Shown in pieces: positions 26,565 through 38,028 of a DNA stretch of 64,000 nt. This stretch comes from Pseudomonas sp. BGr12 (lineage in GTDB: Bacteria > Pseudomonadota > Gammaproteobacteria > Pseudomonadales > Pseudomonadaceae). Each line of letters starts with the position of its first letter. The stretch's first letter is position 1. The notes under the pieces were generated by a model, which did not search any database, was not told the origin of the DNA, and saw only the letters and a list, made by a program, of their open reading frames with translations. The stretch is taken from assembly GCF_030272895.1 (NCBI RefSeq), contig NZ_JALRNF010000010.1, forward strand, positions 1 to 64,000, written 5' to 3'. A program made the position numbers and the translations under genes.

Positions 26565-26593
26565 AAAAAACCCGACTTCGGTCGGGTTTTTTT
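26565..26593. terminator. Bidirectional terminator
   Basis: AAAAAACCCGAC-TTCG-GTCGGGTTTTTTT. A perfect stem with a TTCG loop, T-run on both strands. It stops the lipoprotein transcript from the left and the DUF599 transcript from the right. Confidence 0.93.
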
Positions 26594-26620
26594 ATGACTG
26601 TTAACAACTGATTAAACGAT

Positions 26621-27364
26621 TCAGTTAATAACACCCTCTTTAGTGTTGTCTGCCACTGGCGGCTCGGTGGGGGTAAACACCATCACATCGAGCACATCGG
26701 AGTGGAACTCACGACGATACAATACCAGTACGACCCCGGTACTCATCGCCATGAACAACCATGGCCCGATAAACCAACTGAGCATGGCCATGCCGAAGTA
26801 ATACGAACGCAGGCCGAAGTTGAACTGGTTGGCCGCCATGGAGATCACTCGCGCGGCGCGCTGGGCGAAGGCCTTGCGCTCCAGTTCGCTGACGTGCCGC
26901 TCGCCGATCATCGGCGCCGAACCTACCAGCACGGCGGCAAAGTTGTATTGGCGCATGCACCAGCTGAAGGTGAAGAAGGCATAGACAAACACCGTGGCCA
27001 GGCACAGCAGCTTGATCTCCGACATGCCCTGGGACGCCTGCTGCACCAGCGGCAGGTCGGCCAACAACGACACGGCCCGGTCCGAAGCACCGAGCACGGT
27101 GAGGATACCGGCGAGAATAATCAGGGTACTGGAGGCGAAAAACGAGGCGTTGCGCTCAAGGTTGCCGATCACACTGGCATCGGCAATACGGTTGTCGCGC
27201 ATCAGCATGCGCCGCATCCAGTCTTCGCGGTAAAGGTGCAGCACGCTGGCCAGGCACGCGGTGTCACGGCCCTTCCAGGTGGCGTAGCGGGTATAGCCGC
27301 CCCAGCAGATAACGAACCAGCAGGCAGCCAGCAGGTGAATCAGATTGCTTTGTACGAAGCTCAT
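26621..27364 (-). CDS. DUF599 family membrane protein
   Basis: 247 residues with about five hydrophobic segments (for example IHLLAACWFVICWGGYTRY and ASSTLIILAGILTVLGASDRAVSLL). The motif FTFSWCMRQYNFAAVLVGSAP belongs to DUF599, a family of inner-membrane proteins of unknown function found in many proteobacteria. It shares the bidirectional terminator with the lipoprotein gene. Confidence 0.82.
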   Translation of the reverse strand: MSFVQSNLIHLLAACWFVICWGGYTRYATWKGRDTACLASVLHLYREDWMRRMLMRDNRIADASVIGNLERNASFFASSTLIILAGILTVLGASDRAVSLLADLPLVQQASQGMSEIKLLCLATVFVYAFFTFSWCMRQYNFAAVLVGSAPMIGERHVSELERKAFAQRAARVISMAANQFNFGLRSYYFGMAMLSWFIGPWLFMAMSTGVVLVLYRREFHSDVLDVMVFTPTEPPVADNTKEGVIN

Positions 27365-27460
27365 TCAAGGTTCCGGTAAAGGGTTTCGTGCACAGTAAGG
27401 CGCATTCACCGGCTTTCGACGCTTAGCAGCAGAAAAAGACACGTCCGAACCCGATAAACG

Positions 27461-27493
27461 AAAAAGCCCCGCATCCTTTCGGACACGGGGCTT
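27461..27493 (-). terminator. Terminator of brnQ
   Basis: On the minus strand AAGCCCCG and CGGGGCTT pair across a 14-base loop that contains a second small stem (TCC/GGA), followed by a T-run. Lies 60 bases after the brnQ stop. Confidence 0.85.
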
Positions 27494-27552
27494 GGAATCT
27501 GTCCTGCCCGGCATGCTATGGCTTGTGGCCCATGCGAGGCCTGGACCTATTC

Positions 27553-28866
27553 TCAGGCCAGCGCTTCGCGCGGCTTGCCCAGCATGCGGTCGCAGACCAC
27601 GGCCGCCGCCAGGGTCAGCACCGAAGGGATCAGCCAGGCCAGGCCCTGGTCGCTCAACGGCAGGTGCGACAAGGCGTCGGGCAGCATGGCCGCAAGGCTG
27701 GTGCCTTTGATGGCGTCGATCATGCCGAACAGCAGCGACACCAGCATCACCGGTGCCAGGATGCGCACCTGGGAGTTCCACAGCTCTTTGACGAAGCTCA
27801 GGCCCACCACCACGATGCAGGGTGGGTAGATCGCGGTCAGGACCGGAATCGAGAACATGATCAGCTTGGTCAGGCCCAGGTTGGAGATCAGCAGCGAGAA
27901 ACCGCACAGGATCACCACCAGGGCGCGGTAGGACAACGGCAGCACCTGGCTGAAGTACTCGGCGCAGGCACAGGTCAGGCCCACGGCAGTGACCAGGCAG
28001 GCCAGGGCGATCAGGACAGCGAGGAAGCCGCTGCCCAGGGAGCCGAAGGTGTGCTGCACATAGGCGTGCAGGACCGCAGCACCGTTGCTGGCACCGGCAG
28101 CGATCTCATGGCTGCCCGCGCCCAGGCGGAACAGGCTGATGTACACCAGCGCCAGGCCGACACCGGCGATCAGCCCGGCGATGATGGCATAGCGGGTGAT
28201 CAGCTGCGGCGACTCGACACCACGCGAGCGGATGGCGTTGACGATGACGATACCGAACACCAGGGCACCCAGGGTGTCCATGGTCAGGTAGCCATTGATG
28301 AAGCCCTGGGAGAACGCCGAGGCCTCATAGGCCGGCTGCGCGTCACCCATGGTGCCGGCTGGCAGCATGAAGGCGGCGATGCCCAGGGCGGCCAGGGCAA
28401 TGATCTTCAGCGGCGCCAGGAAGCGGCCAACGGTATCGAGCAGCTTGCCGGGGTACATGGACACGGCCAGCACCACCAGGAAGTACACCAGGCTGTAGAT
28501 GAACAGCGCGATCGGGCTTTCGCCGGTCAGCGGTGCCACACCCACTTCAAAGGACACGGTTGCCGTACGCGGGGTGGCGAACAGCGGGCCGACCGACAGG
28601 TAGCACACGGCGGCCAGCAGGCCACCGGCGACCTTGCCGATCGGGCTGCTCAGCGCATCCATGCCACCACCGACCTTGGCCAGGGCGACCACGGTGATGA
28701 CCGGCAGGCCGACTGCGGTGATCAAAAAGCCCAGCGCCGCCATCCAGACATGAGGACCGGACTGCAGGCCGACGATAGGTGGGAAGATGATATTGCCCGC
28801 TCCGACGAACAACGCGAACGTCATAAAACCAAGTGCCAGGATGTCCTGGCCTTTCAACACTTTCAT
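27553..28866 (-). CDS. brnQ: Branched-chain amino acid:cation symporter BrnQ
   Basis: 437 residues from the ATG at 28866 ([31 protein letters not shown]), the standard start. About twelve membrane helices. LIVCS family transporter that imports leucine, isoleucine and valine with Na+ or H+. The long upstream reading frame (to 29148) is spurious. A 3' terminator lies at 27461. Confidence 0.94.
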   Translation of the reverse strand: MKVLKGQDILALGFMTFALFVGAGNIIFPPIVGLQSGPHVWMAALGFLITAVGLPVITVVALAKVGGGMDALSSPIGKVAGGLLAAVCYLSVGPLFATPRTATVSFEVGVAPLTGESPIALFIYSLVYFLVVLAVSMYPGKLLDTVGRFLAPLKIIALAALGIAAFMLPAGTMGDAQPAYEASAFSQGFINGYLTMDTLGALVFGIVIVNAIRSRGVESPQLITRYAIIAGLIAGVGLALVYISLFRLGAGSHEIAAGASNGAAVLHAYVQHTFGSLGSGFLAVLIALACLVTAVGLTCACAEYFSQVLPLSYRALVVILCGFSLLISNLGLTKLIMFSIPVLTAIYPPCIVVVGLSFVKELWNSQVRILAPVMLVSLLFGMIDAIKGTSLAAMLPDALSHLPLSDQGLAWLIPSVLTLAAAVVCDRMLGKPREALA

Positions 28867-29087
28867 TAAGGAAATACCACACTTCTGAAATCGGGATTTA
28901 GAGAGGGACTTCCCCTTGGGTGAGGGAAATGCTGCCTGGCTGGATGAGCCAAGCCCGTTTAGCGTGTCGTTCCCTTTTGGGGTCCGGGCACAAGATGAAC
29001 GCATAGGGTAACGAAATTGGCGGGGAAACGCGATGTTAGAGCGGTGCTTGTCCGATGAGCGAATATCTGTGTCGCCTGGGTGAACGC
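28867..29087 (-). other. brnQ upstream region
   Basis: About 220 bases upstream of brnQ without a supported gene. I find no leader peptide or known riboswitch. The promoter is probably here, but I cannot identify -35/-10 elements with confidence. Confidence 0.4.
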
Positions 29088-29113
29088 ATCGCGGGGCAAG
29101 CCCGCTCCCACCG
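29088..29113 (+). repeat. Single REP element
   Basis: One copy of the family (ATCGCGGGGCAAGCCCGCTC...), with no inverted partner nearby. It sits between the brnQ leader and the sucD terminator. Confidence 0.85.
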
Positions 29114-29143
29114 GGACCGATCAAACCTGCAGGAGGCAGAAAG

Positions 29144-29173
29144 CACAAAGGCCACCCGAAGGTGGCCTTTGTG
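29144..29173 (-). terminator. Terminator after sucD
   Basis: CACAAAGGCCACC and GGTGGCCTTTGTG form a perfect 13-bp stem with a 4-base loop 26 bases after the sucD stop. The T-run on the minus strand is weak, so efficiency is uncertain. It ends the sdh-suc transcript. Confidence 0.75.
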
Positions 29174-29199
29174 GCTAAAAAGCGAAGGTCAGCCGAAGC

Positions 29200-30084
29200 T
29201 TACTTCTTCACTTCCCAGCCAGTCAGCTCGGCCAGGGCCTTGCCGATGTCTGCCAGCGAACGCACGGTTTTCACACCAGCGTCTTGCAGTGCAGCGAATT
29301 TCTCGTCTGCAGTGCCTTTGCCGCCGGAGATGATGGCGCCAGCGTGACCCATACGCTTGCCCGCAGGAGCGGTAACACCAGCGATGTAGGAAACCACAGG
29401 CTTGGTGACGTTGGCCTTGATGTAGGCAGCCGCTTCTTCTTCAGCCGAACCGCCGATCTCACCGATCATGACGATCGCTTCGGTCTTCGGGTCTTCCTGG
29501 AACAGCTTCAGGATGTCGATGAAGTTGGAGCCCGGGATCGGGTCGCCACCGATACCGACGCAGGTGGACTGACCGAAACCGGCGTCAGTGGTCTGCTTGA
29601 CCGCTTCGTAGGTCAGGGTGCCGGAACGGGAAACGATACCGACCTTGCCTGGCAGGTGGATGTGGCCTGGCATGATGCCGATCTTGCACTCGCCCGGAGT
29701 GATGACGCCTGGGCAGTTAGGGCCGATCAGGGTAACACCCAGCTCGTCGCACTTGACCTTGGCATCCAGCATGTCCAGGGTAGGAATGCCTTCGGTGATG
29801 CAGACGATCAGCTTGATGCCGCCGAATGCCGCTTCCAGGATCGAGTCCTTGCAGAAAGGAGCCGGAACGTAGATCACCGAAGCGTCAGCACCGGTCGCCG
29901 CAACGGCTTCTTTAACGGTGTTGAACACTGGCAGGCCCAGGTGAGTGGTGCCGCCCTTGCCCGGAGTCACGCCGCCAACCATCTTGGTGCCGTAGGCGAT
30001 GGCTTGTTCGGAGTGGAAAGTACCCTGCGAGCCGGTGAAGCCCTGGCAGATGACTTTGGTGTCTTTATTGATCAGGACGCTCAT
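29200..30084 (-). CDS. sucD: Succinyl-CoA synthetase alpha subunit
   Basis: 294 residues. The CoA-binding N-terminal domain ([29 protein letters not shown]) is followed by the ligase domain; the phosphohistidine is in [17 protein letters not shown] (about residue 246). With SucC it converts succinyl-CoA to succinate with ATP or GTP formation. Its ATG overlaps the sucC stop by one base. Confidence 0.98.
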   Translation of the reverse strand: MSVLINKDTKVICQGFTGSQGTFHSEQAIAYGTKMVGGVTPGKGGTTHLGLPVFNTVKEAVAATGADASVIYVPAPFCKDSILEAAFGGIKLIVCITEGIPTLDMLDAKVKCDELGVTLIGPNCPGVITPGECKIGIMPGHIHLPGKVGIVSRSGTLTYEAVKQTTDAGFGQSTCVGIGGDPIPGSNFIDILKLFQEDPKTEAIVMIGEIGGSAEEEAAAYIKANVTKPVVSYIAGVTAPAGKRMGHAGAIISGGKGTADEKFAALQDAGVKTVRSLADIGKALAELTGWEVKK

Positions 30085-31250
30085 TACTTGCCCTCCGCAG
30101 CTTTGACAACTTGTTGAGCAGCGTCGGTCAGGCTGGTTGCCGCAATGATGTTCAAACCGCTTTCTGCCAGTACTTTAGCACCCAGTTCAGCGTTGTTACC
30201 TTCCAGGCGAACAACAACCGGCACTTTAACGCCGACTTCTTTCACCGCGCCGATGATGCCTTCGGCAATCATGTCGCAGCGAACGATGCCGCCGAAGATG
30301 TTGACCAGAACGGCCGCGACATTGCTGTCGGACAGAATGATCTTGAAGGCTTCGGTAACGCGCTCTTTGGTAGCACCACCACCTACGTCGAGGAAGTTGG
30401 CTGGCTTGCCGCCGTGCAGGTTGACGATGTCCATGGTACCCATGGCCAGGCCGGCACCGTTGACCATGCAGCCGATGTTGCCTTCCAGGGCCACGTAGTT
30501 CAGCTCGAAGCTGGCAGCGTGGGCTTCACGAGGATCGTCCTGGGACGGGTCGTGGAAGGTTTTCAGCTTAGGCTGACGGTACATGGCGTTGGCGTCGATG
30601 TTGATCTTGGCATCCAGGCAATGCAGATCGCCGTCAGCCTTGATCACCAGCGGGTTGACTTCCAGCAGGGCCAGGTCGTGGTCCTGGAACAGCTTGGCCA
30701 GGCCGACGAAAATCTTGGCGAACTGAGCAACTTGCTTGCCTTCCAGACCCAGCTGGAAAGCCAGTTCACGACCCTGGAACGGCTGAGCGCCGACCAGTGG
30801 ATCGATAGTAGCCTTGATGATCTTCTCAGGAGTGTCGTGAGCGACTTTCTCGATGTCCACGCCACCTTCGGTGGAGGCCATGAACACGATGCGACGGCTC
30901 GAACGGTCGACTACAGCGCCCAGGTACAGCTCTTTGGCGATGTCAGTGCAGGATTCGACCAGGATCTTGGAAACCGGCTGACCGTTGGCGTCAGTCTGGT
31001 AGGTGACCAGACGCTTGCCCAACCATTGCGCAGCGAACGCCTTGGCGTCTTCCTTGCTGCGAACCAGCTTGACGCCGCCCGCTTTACCGCGACCACCGGC
31101 GTGGACCTGGGCTTTGACAACCCACTCGGTACCGCCGATTTTTTCGCAGGCTTCTGCTGCAGCTTCAGGGGTGTCGACTGCGAAACCCTTGGAAACTGGC
31201 AGGCCGTATTCAGCGAACAGCTGCTTACCCTGATACTCGTGAAGATTCAT
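30084..31250 (-). CDS. sucC: Succinyl-CoA synthetase beta subunit
   Basis: 388 residues from the ATG at 31250 ([19 protein letters not shown]). ATP-grasp domain in the N-terminal half and [16 protein letters not shown] in the C-terminal ligase domain. Partner of SucD. It follows lpd by a 175-base gap containing several GC-rich hairpins but no clear terminator. Confidence 0.98.
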   Translation of the reverse strand: MNLHEYQGKQLFAEYGLPVSKGFAVDTPEAAAEACEKIGGTEWVVKAQVHAGGRGKAGGVKLVRSKEDAKAFAAQWLGKRLVTYQTDANGQPVSKILVESCTDIAKELYLGAVVDRSSRRIVFMASTEGGVDIEKVAHDTPEKIIKATIDPLVGAQPFQGRELAFQLGLEGKQVAQFAKIFVGLAKLFQDHDLALLEVNPLVIKADGDLHCLDAKINIDANAMYRQPKLKTFHDPSQDDPREAHAASFELNYVALEGNIGCMVNGAGLAMGTMDIVNLHGGKPANFLDVGGGATKERVTEAFKIILSDSNVAAVLVNIFGGIVRCDMIAEGIIGAVKEVGVKVPVVVRLEGNNAELGAKVLAESGLNIIAATSLTDAAQQVVKAAEGK

Positions 31251-31425
31251 GCTTTTTACCGTCTTCGTTAGGTACTGCGCTTCGGCGCTGCGCCCCTGAG
31301 GGGTGCCGCGCCACCTGTGACCACTTGCCCCCGGTATGCTCCGGGAGTTCGAGTCCGGCGGACGTTCCGCGGTGAGCCATGCACGCAAGACTCACGACGG
31401 GCTGTCCGCCGTGGTTTCTTATTGT

Positions 31426-32874
<1,449 letters not shown>

Positions 32875-32876
32875 TT

Positions 32877-32951
32877 AGCTTCAAGCCACAAGCCGCAAGC
32901 TGCAAGACGACCGGCTTCTACCTGAAGCTTGCCGCTTGCAACTTGCAGCTG
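32877..32951. repeat. CAAGC-rich imperfect inverted repeat between sucB and lpd
   Basis: The left half contains repeated CAAGC units (CAAGCCACAAGCCGCAAGC) and the right half the complementary GCTTGCCGCTTGC. They fold into an imperfect stem and repeat tandemly inside each arm. It fills almost the whole sucB-lpd gap and may adjust lpd expression within the operon. Confidence 0.7.
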
Positions 32952-32955
32952 TTTT

Positions 32956-34191
32956 TTAGATGTCCAGCAGCAGACGAGCCGGGTCTTCCAGCAGGTTCTT
33001 GATGGTCACCAGGAAGGTCACGGCTTCTTTACCGTCGATCAGGCGGTGATCGTAGGACAGTGCCAGGTACATCATCGGACGGATTACGACCTGGCCGTTG
33101 ACGGCCATAGGACGCTGGATGATGTTGTGCATGCCCAGGATAGCGGCCTGAGGCGGGTTGACGATCGGGGTCGACATCATCGAACCGAAAGTACCGCCGT
33201 TGGTGATGGTGAAGGTACCGCCGGTCATTTCTTCGATCGACAGCTTGCCGTCACGGGCCTTCTTGCCGAAGGTGGCGATGCCGTTCTCGATTTCAGCCAG
33301 GCTCATCAGCTCGGCATTACGCAGAACAGGCACAACCAGGCCACGGTCGCTGGAAACGGCAACGCCGATGTCCGAGTAGCCGTGGTAGACGATGTCGGAA
33401 CCGTCGATCGAAGCGTTGACAGCCGGGAAGCGCTTCAGCGCCTCGGTGGCAGCCTTGACGAAGAACGACATGAAGCCCAGGCGCACGCCGTTGTGGGTCT
33501 TCTCGAACAGGTCCTTGTACTTCGAACGCAGGGCCATGACTTCGGTCATGTCCACTTCGTTGAAGGTGGTCAGCATGGCCATGTTCGACTGGGCTTCGAC
33601 CAGACGCTCGGCAACCTTGGCACGCAGGCGGGTCATCGGTACGCGCTTCTCGGTGCGATCGCCAGCAGCGACAACCACAGGCGCTGCGGCAGCAGCAGCG
33701 GCTGGCTTGGCAGCTGGAGCGGCTTTCTTCGCTTCGATGGCAGCGACCACGTCTTCCTTGGTGATGCGACCGTCTTTACCGGTGCCCTTGATGCTGTTCA
33801 GGGCGATGCCGTTTTCTTCGGCCAGCTTGCGGGCAGCTGGCGCGCCGATGGCGTCTTCGTCGGTAGCAGCGGCGGCAGCCGGTGCAGCAGCGGCAGCTGG
33901 AGCGGCGGCAGCGGCAGGCGCAGCGGCAGCGGCAGGCGCAGCGGCAGCAGCGCCACCCTCTACGATCGAGCCCAGGACTTCGTCGGACAGGACGGTGTCG
34001 CCCTCGCCCTTGACGATAGCGCCCAGTACGCCGTCGGCGGTAGCCAGTACTTCCAGGACGACCTTGTCGGTCTCGATGTCGACGATCAGCTCGTCACGCT
34101 TGACGGCTTCGCCCGGCTGCTTGTGCCAGGTGGCAACGGTGCCATCGGCAACCGATTCCGGGAAAGTAGGGGCTTTGATCTCGATAGCCAT
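32956..34191 (-). CDS. sucB: Dihydrolipoyllysine succinyltransferase (E2 of OGDH)
   Basis: 411 residues: lipoyl domain (1-80, lipoyl-lysine in ETDKVVLEV), a flexible Ala/Pro linker of near-identical short repeats (about 80-105), the peripheral E3-binding domain ([11 protein letters not shown]...), a second Ala-rich linker, and the catalytic acyltransferase domain with [13 protein letters not shown] near the C-terminus. Transfers succinyl groups to CoA. Confidence 0.98.
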   Translation of the reverse strand: MAIEIKAPTFPESVADGTVATWHKQPGEAVKRDELIVDIETDKVVLEVLATADGVLGAIVKGEGDTVLSDEVLGSIVEGGAAAAAPAAAAAPAAAAAPAAAAAPAAAAATDEDAIGAPAARKLAEENGIALNSIKGTGKDGRITKEDVVAAIEAKKAAPAAKPAAAAAAAPVVVAAGDRTEKRVPMTRLRAKVAERLVEAQSNMAMLTTFNEVDMTEVMALRSKYKDLFEKTHNGVRLGFMSFFVKAATEALKRFPAVNASIDGSDIVYHGYSDIGVAVSSDRGLVVPVLRNAELMSLAEIENGIATFGKKARDGKLSIEEMTGGTFTITNGGTFGSMMSTPIVNPPQAAILGMHNIIQRPMAVNGQVVIRPMMYLALSYDHRLIDGKEAVTFLVTIKNLLEDPARLLLDI

Positions 34192-34233
34192 TATCAGTGG
34201 TTCCTTAAATTCGGTTTCTAGTGCGCGATGGCA

Positions 34234-37065
34234 TTAAACGGTGAAGGCATCTTGCAGCAGTTTTTCCTGCTGCTCGGCGTGCATCGAAGCGTAGCCACAG
34301 GCTGGCGCTGCAGACGCATCACGACCGGCGTATTCCAGGACCAGCTCTTTATTGTGGCGGGTCAGGATACGACGCATGTGGTGCTGGCTGCTGTACCAGG
34401 CGCCCTGGTTCATCGGCTCTTCCTGGCACCACACCGCATCCTTGAGATTGGTGTACGGCGCGAGGATCTCGACCAGATCGTCCTCAGGGAATGGATACAG
34501 TTGCTCGATACGCACGATGGCGATGTCTTCGCGGCCTTCGGCACGGCGTTTTTCCAGCAGATCGTAGTAGACCTTGCCCGAGCACAGGACCAGGCGAGTG
34601 ACCTTTTTCGGATCGAGGGTATCGATTTCCGGGATCACGGTCTGGAACGAGCCTTCGGCCAGTTCTTCCAGGGTCGAGATGGCCAGCTTGTGGCGCAGCA
34701 GCGACTTCGGCGTCAGTACGATCAGCGGCTTGCGCAGCGGACGGATGACCTGGCGACGCAGCAGGTGGTAGATCTGAGCCGGCGTGGTCGGTACGCAGAC
34801 CTGGACGTTGTGCTCGGCGCACAGCTGCAGGTAACGCTCCAGACGTGCCGAGGAGTGCTCAGGCCCCTGCCCTTCATAACCGTGTGGCAGCAGCATGGTC
34901 AGACCGCACAGGCGGCCCCACTTGTGCTCGCCGCTGGTGATGAACTGGTCGACAACCACCTGGGCGCCGTTGGCGAAGTCGCCGAACTGGGCTTCCCAGA
35001 TCACCAGCGCGTTCGGCGTGGTGGTGGAGTAGCCGTATTCGAAGGCCAGTACCGCTTCTTCCGAGAGGAAGGAGTCGTACAGGTCGAACTTCGGCTGACC
35101 GTCGAACAGGTTCTTCAGTGGCAGGTAGGTGCTGGCGTCCTTCTGGTTGTGCAACACCGCATGGCGGTGAGAGAAGGTGCCGCGACCGATATCCTGGCCG
35201 GTCATGCGGATCGGGTGACCTTCGAACAGCAAGGTCGCGTAGGCCATGGTTTCGGCGTAGCCCCAGTTGATCGGCAAGCCACCGGCCTGCATCTTCTGGC
35301 GGTCTTCGTAGATCTTCGAAACCTGACGCTGAACCACGAAACCTTCCGGCAGTTCCAGCAGTTTGGCCGACAGTTCCTGCAGGGTCTTCAGATCGAAGCG
35401 GGTGTCGTGACGCGCGGTCCAGGCGTGGCCCAGGTAGGGACGCCAGTCGACGAACAGCTCTTTGTTCGGCTCCTTGACCAGGCTCTTGACCACGTGCAGG
35501 CCGTTGTCCAGGGCGTTGCGGTACTCGTCGATCTTGGCCTGGACGCGTTCGGCATCCAGACGGCCGGCCTTGATCAGGCTCTCGGCGTACAGCTCGCGAG
35601 TGGTGCGCTGCTTGGTGATCTGCTGGTACATCAGCGGCTGGGTGCCGTTCGGCTCGTCGGCCTCGTTGTGGCCGCGACGACGGTAGCAGACCAGGTCGAT
35701 GACCACGTCACGCTTGAACTGCATGCGGTAGTCGACCGCCAGCTGGGTCACGAACAGCACCGCTTCCGGATCATCACCGTTGACGTGCAGGATCGGCGCC
35801 TGAATCATCTTGGCGACGTCAGTGCAGTACTCGGTGGAACGCGAGTCCAGCGGGTTGCTGATGGTGAAACCAACCTGGTTGTTGATCACGATGTGCACGG
35901 TACCGCCGGTCTTGAAACCGCGGGTCTGCGACATCTGGAAGGTTTCCATGACCACGCCCTGACCGGCGAATGCCGCGTCACCGTGGATGGAAATCGGCAG
36001 GACCTTGTCACCGATGGTGTCGTTGCGGCGATCCTGACGGGCGCGAACCGAACCTTCCACCACTGGCGAGACGATTTCCAGGTGGGAGGGGTTGAACGCC
36101 ATGGCCAGGTGAACTTCACCGCCACTGGTCATCACGTTGGACGAGAAGCCCTGGTGGTATTTAACGTCACCGGAGCCCAGCTCGACCTTCTTCTTGCCTT
36201 CGAACTCGTCGAACAGGTCGCGCGGGTTCTTGCCGAAGGTGTTGACCAGCACGTTGAGACGGCCACGGTGGGCCATGCCGATGACAACTTCCTTGGTGCC
36301 GTAGGAACCGGAACGTTGAATCAGCTCGTCCAGCATTGGAATCAGGCTCTCGCCGCCTTCCAGGCCGAAACGCTTGGTGCCCGGGTATTTGGTACCCAGG
36401 TATTTTTCCAGACCTTCAGCAGCGGTCACGCGCTCGAGCAGGTGGCTCTGCACGTCGGCCGATACGGTCGGACGCCCACGAACGCTCTCCAGACGCTGCT
36501 GGAACCAGCTGCGCTGCTCGGAGTCGACGATGTGGGTGAACTCGGCGCCAATGGTGCGGCAATATGTCTGCTGCAAAGCGTCGAAAATTTCGCGTAGGCT
36601 CGCTTCCTCTTTGCCGATGAACAGGTCGCCGGCACGGAAGGTCGTATCAAGATCGGCATTGGTCAAGCCGTAGTGATTGATCGACAGGTCTACAGGCGCA
36701 GGGCGCTGCCACAACCCCAGGGGGTCGAGCTTGGCGGCTTGGTGGCCGCGCATACGGTAGGCCTGGATCAGTCGCAGTACTTCAACCTGCTTCTTCTCGT
36801 GTTCACTGCTCACGCTGCCGGCGGAAACCGGTTGGGCGCGGCGCTGGTTCTTTGCCAGCAGTACGAAATGGTCGCGGATCGTCGAGTGCGATACATCGGT
36901 AGCGGTGCTGCCTTCGGCGGGCAACTTCTGGAAGTAAGTGCGCCACTCTTCTGGCACAGCGTTAGGGTCGTGCAGGTAGAGCTCATAAAGCTCTTCCACA
37001 TATGCAGCGTTACCACCTGAAAGGTGGGCGCTTTCCCACATGCGCTGCATCACGCTTTCTTGCAT
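34234..37065 (-). CDS. sucA: 2-oxoglutarate dehydrogenase E1
   Basis: 943-residue thiamine-diphosphate enzyme. The N-terminal E2-interaction segment SGGNAAYVEELYELYLHDPNAVPEEW is visible. The TPP region HGDAAFAGQGVVMETFQMS...NNQVGFTIS lies near 390-440 and the transketolase-type pyrimidine-binding domain in the C-terminal half. Decarboxylates 2-oxoglutarate and passes succinyl to SucB. Located 42 bases upstream of sucB. Confidence 0.98.
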   Translation of the reverse strand: MQESVMQRMWESAHLSGGNAAYVEELYELYLHDPNAVPEEWRTYFQKLPAEGSTATDVSHSTIRDHFVLLAKNQRRAQPVSAGSVSSEHEKKQVEVLRLIQAYRMRGHQAAKLDPLGLWQRPAPVDLSINHYGLTNADLDTTFRAGDLFIGKEEASLREIFDALQQTYCRTIGAEFTHIVDSEQRSWFQQRLESVRGRPTVSADVQSHLLERVTAAEGLEKYLGTKYPGTKRFGLEGGESLIPMLDELIQRSGSYGTKEVVIGMAHRGRLNVLVNTFGKNPRDLFDEFEGKKKVELGSGDVKYHQGFSSNVMTSGGEVHLAMAFNPSHLEIVSPVVEGSVRARQDRRNDTIGDKVLPISIHGDAAFAGQGVVMETFQMSQTRGFKTGGTVHIVINNQVGFTISNPLDSRSTEYCTDVAKMIQAPILHVNGDDPEAVLFVTQLAVDYRMQFKRDVVIDLVCYRRRGHNEADEPNGTQPLMYQQITKQRTTRELYAESLIKAGRLDAERVQAKIDEYRNALDNGLHVVKSLVKEPNKELFVDWRPYLGHAWTARHDTRFDLKTLQELSAKLLELPEGFVVQRQVSKIYEDRQKMQAGGLPINWGYAETMAYATLLFEGHPIRMTGQDIGRGTFSHRHAVLHNQKDASTYLPLKNLFDGQPKFDLYDSFLSEEAVLAFEYGYSTTTPNALVIWEAQFGDFANGAQVVVDQFITSGEHKWGRLCGLTMLLPHGYEGQGPEHSSARLERYLQLCAEHNVQVCVPTTPAQIYHLLRRQVIRPLRKPLIVLTPKSLLRHKLAISTLEELAEGSFQTVIPEIDTLDPKKVTRLVLCSGKVYYDLLEKRRAEGREDIAIVRIEQLYPFPEDDLVEILAPYTNLKDAVWCQEEPMNQGAWYSSQHHMRRILTRHNKELVLEYAGRDASAAPACGYASMHAEQQEKLLQDAFTV

Positions 37066-37258
37066 GCTTGGTCACCCTCGGTTAGGGGACGGATCGGCGA
37101 GAGCCAAAGCAAGCCTGGAAAAGTCCTGATGCAGCGACCGAACCAAGCCACCAAGGATCCCACAGATTTTCCGGGTACCAGCCCGGAAGCCCCTGCTGGT
37201 CTCATATCTTCATAGGTAAAAGCTCAGGCATTGTGCGCCTTCGCTCGGGTTGCACCTT

Positions 37259-37280
37259 GGTGCGGGCAAGGGCCCGCACC
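37259..37280 (-). other. Stem-loop between sdhB and sucA
   Basis: GGTGCGGGC and GCCCGCACC pair perfectly with a 4-base loop in the 246-base gap that separates the sdh and suc parts of the supercluster. No T-run follows, so it is probably an mRNA-processing or stability element, not a full terminator. Confidence 0.5.
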
Positions 37281-37311
37281 TCGGCGTACTACGGGTACAA
37301 CACTTTTAAAA

Positions 37312-38016
37312 TCAGGTACCGCTTTGCAGCAGCATGTTACGTACGTGACCGATTGCCTTGGTCGGGTTCAGACCTTTCGGGCAAACGTTCACGCAGTTCA
37401 TGATTCCGCGGCAACGGAATACGCTGAACGGGTCATCCAGCGAAGCCAGACGCTCCTGGGTCTTGGTGTCACGGCTGTCGGCCAGGAAGCGATAGGCCTG
37501 CAGCAGTGCAGCTGGACCGAGGAACTTGTCAGGGTTCCACCAGAACGACGGGCAGGAAGTCGAGCAGCAAGCGCACAGGATGCACTCGTACAGACCGTCC
37601 AGCTTGTCACGTTCTTCCGGCGACTGCAGACGCTCGATGGCCGGAGCCGGCGTGTCGTTCTGCAGGAAGGGTTTCACCTTCTCGTACTGCTTGTAGAAGA
37701 TGCTCATATCGACGACCAGGTCACGAATGACCGGCAATCCAGGCAACGGACGGATGATCAGCTTGTTGCGCTTGACCACTGCCGACAGCGGCGTGATGCA
37801 GGCCAGGCCGTTCTTGCCGTTGATGTTCATGCCGTCGGAGCCGCAAACGCCCTCGCGGCAGGAACGACGATACGAGAAACCTTCATCCTGTTCTTTGATC
37901 AGTGCCAATACATCCAGCACCATCAGGTCCTTGCCACCGGTATCGACCTGGAACGTCTGCATCTTCGGCGCAGAGTCGGTATCGGGGTTGTAACGATAGA
38001 CTTCGACTTGCAACAT
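37312..38016 (-). CDS. sdhB: Succinate dehydrogenase iron-sulphur subunit
   Basis: 234 residues from the ATG at 38016 (MLQVEVYRYNPDTD). Three Fe-S clusters: the [2Fe-2S] cysteines in CREGVCGSDGMNINGKNGLAC, then CILCACCSTSCPS and CVNVCPKGLNP for the 4Fe-4S and 3Fe-4S clusters. Passes electrons from SdhA to ubiquinone. Twelve bases downstream of sdhA. Confidence 0.98.
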   Translation of the reverse strand: MLQVEVYRYNPDTDSAPKMQTFQVDTGGKDLMVLDVLALIKEQDEGFSYRRSCREGVCGSDGMNINGKNGLACITPLSAVVKRNKLIIRPLPGLPVIRDLVVDMSIFYKQYEKVKPFLQNDTPAPAIERLQSPEERDKLDGLYECILCACCSTSCPSFWWNPDKFLGPAALLQAYRFLADSRDTKTQERLASLDDPFSVFRCRGIMNCVNVCPKGLNPTKAIGHVRNMLLQSGT

Positions 38017-38028
38017 AGCGACCACCCC

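Noticed and set aside
27365..27907. 180-codon frame overlapping the 3' end of brnQ
   Set aside because: Overlaps brnQ and its terminator in another frame; no domain.
34228..36597. 789-codon antisense frame opposite sucA
   Set aside because: Same shadow effect; sucA is unambiguous and the antisense translation has no family features.
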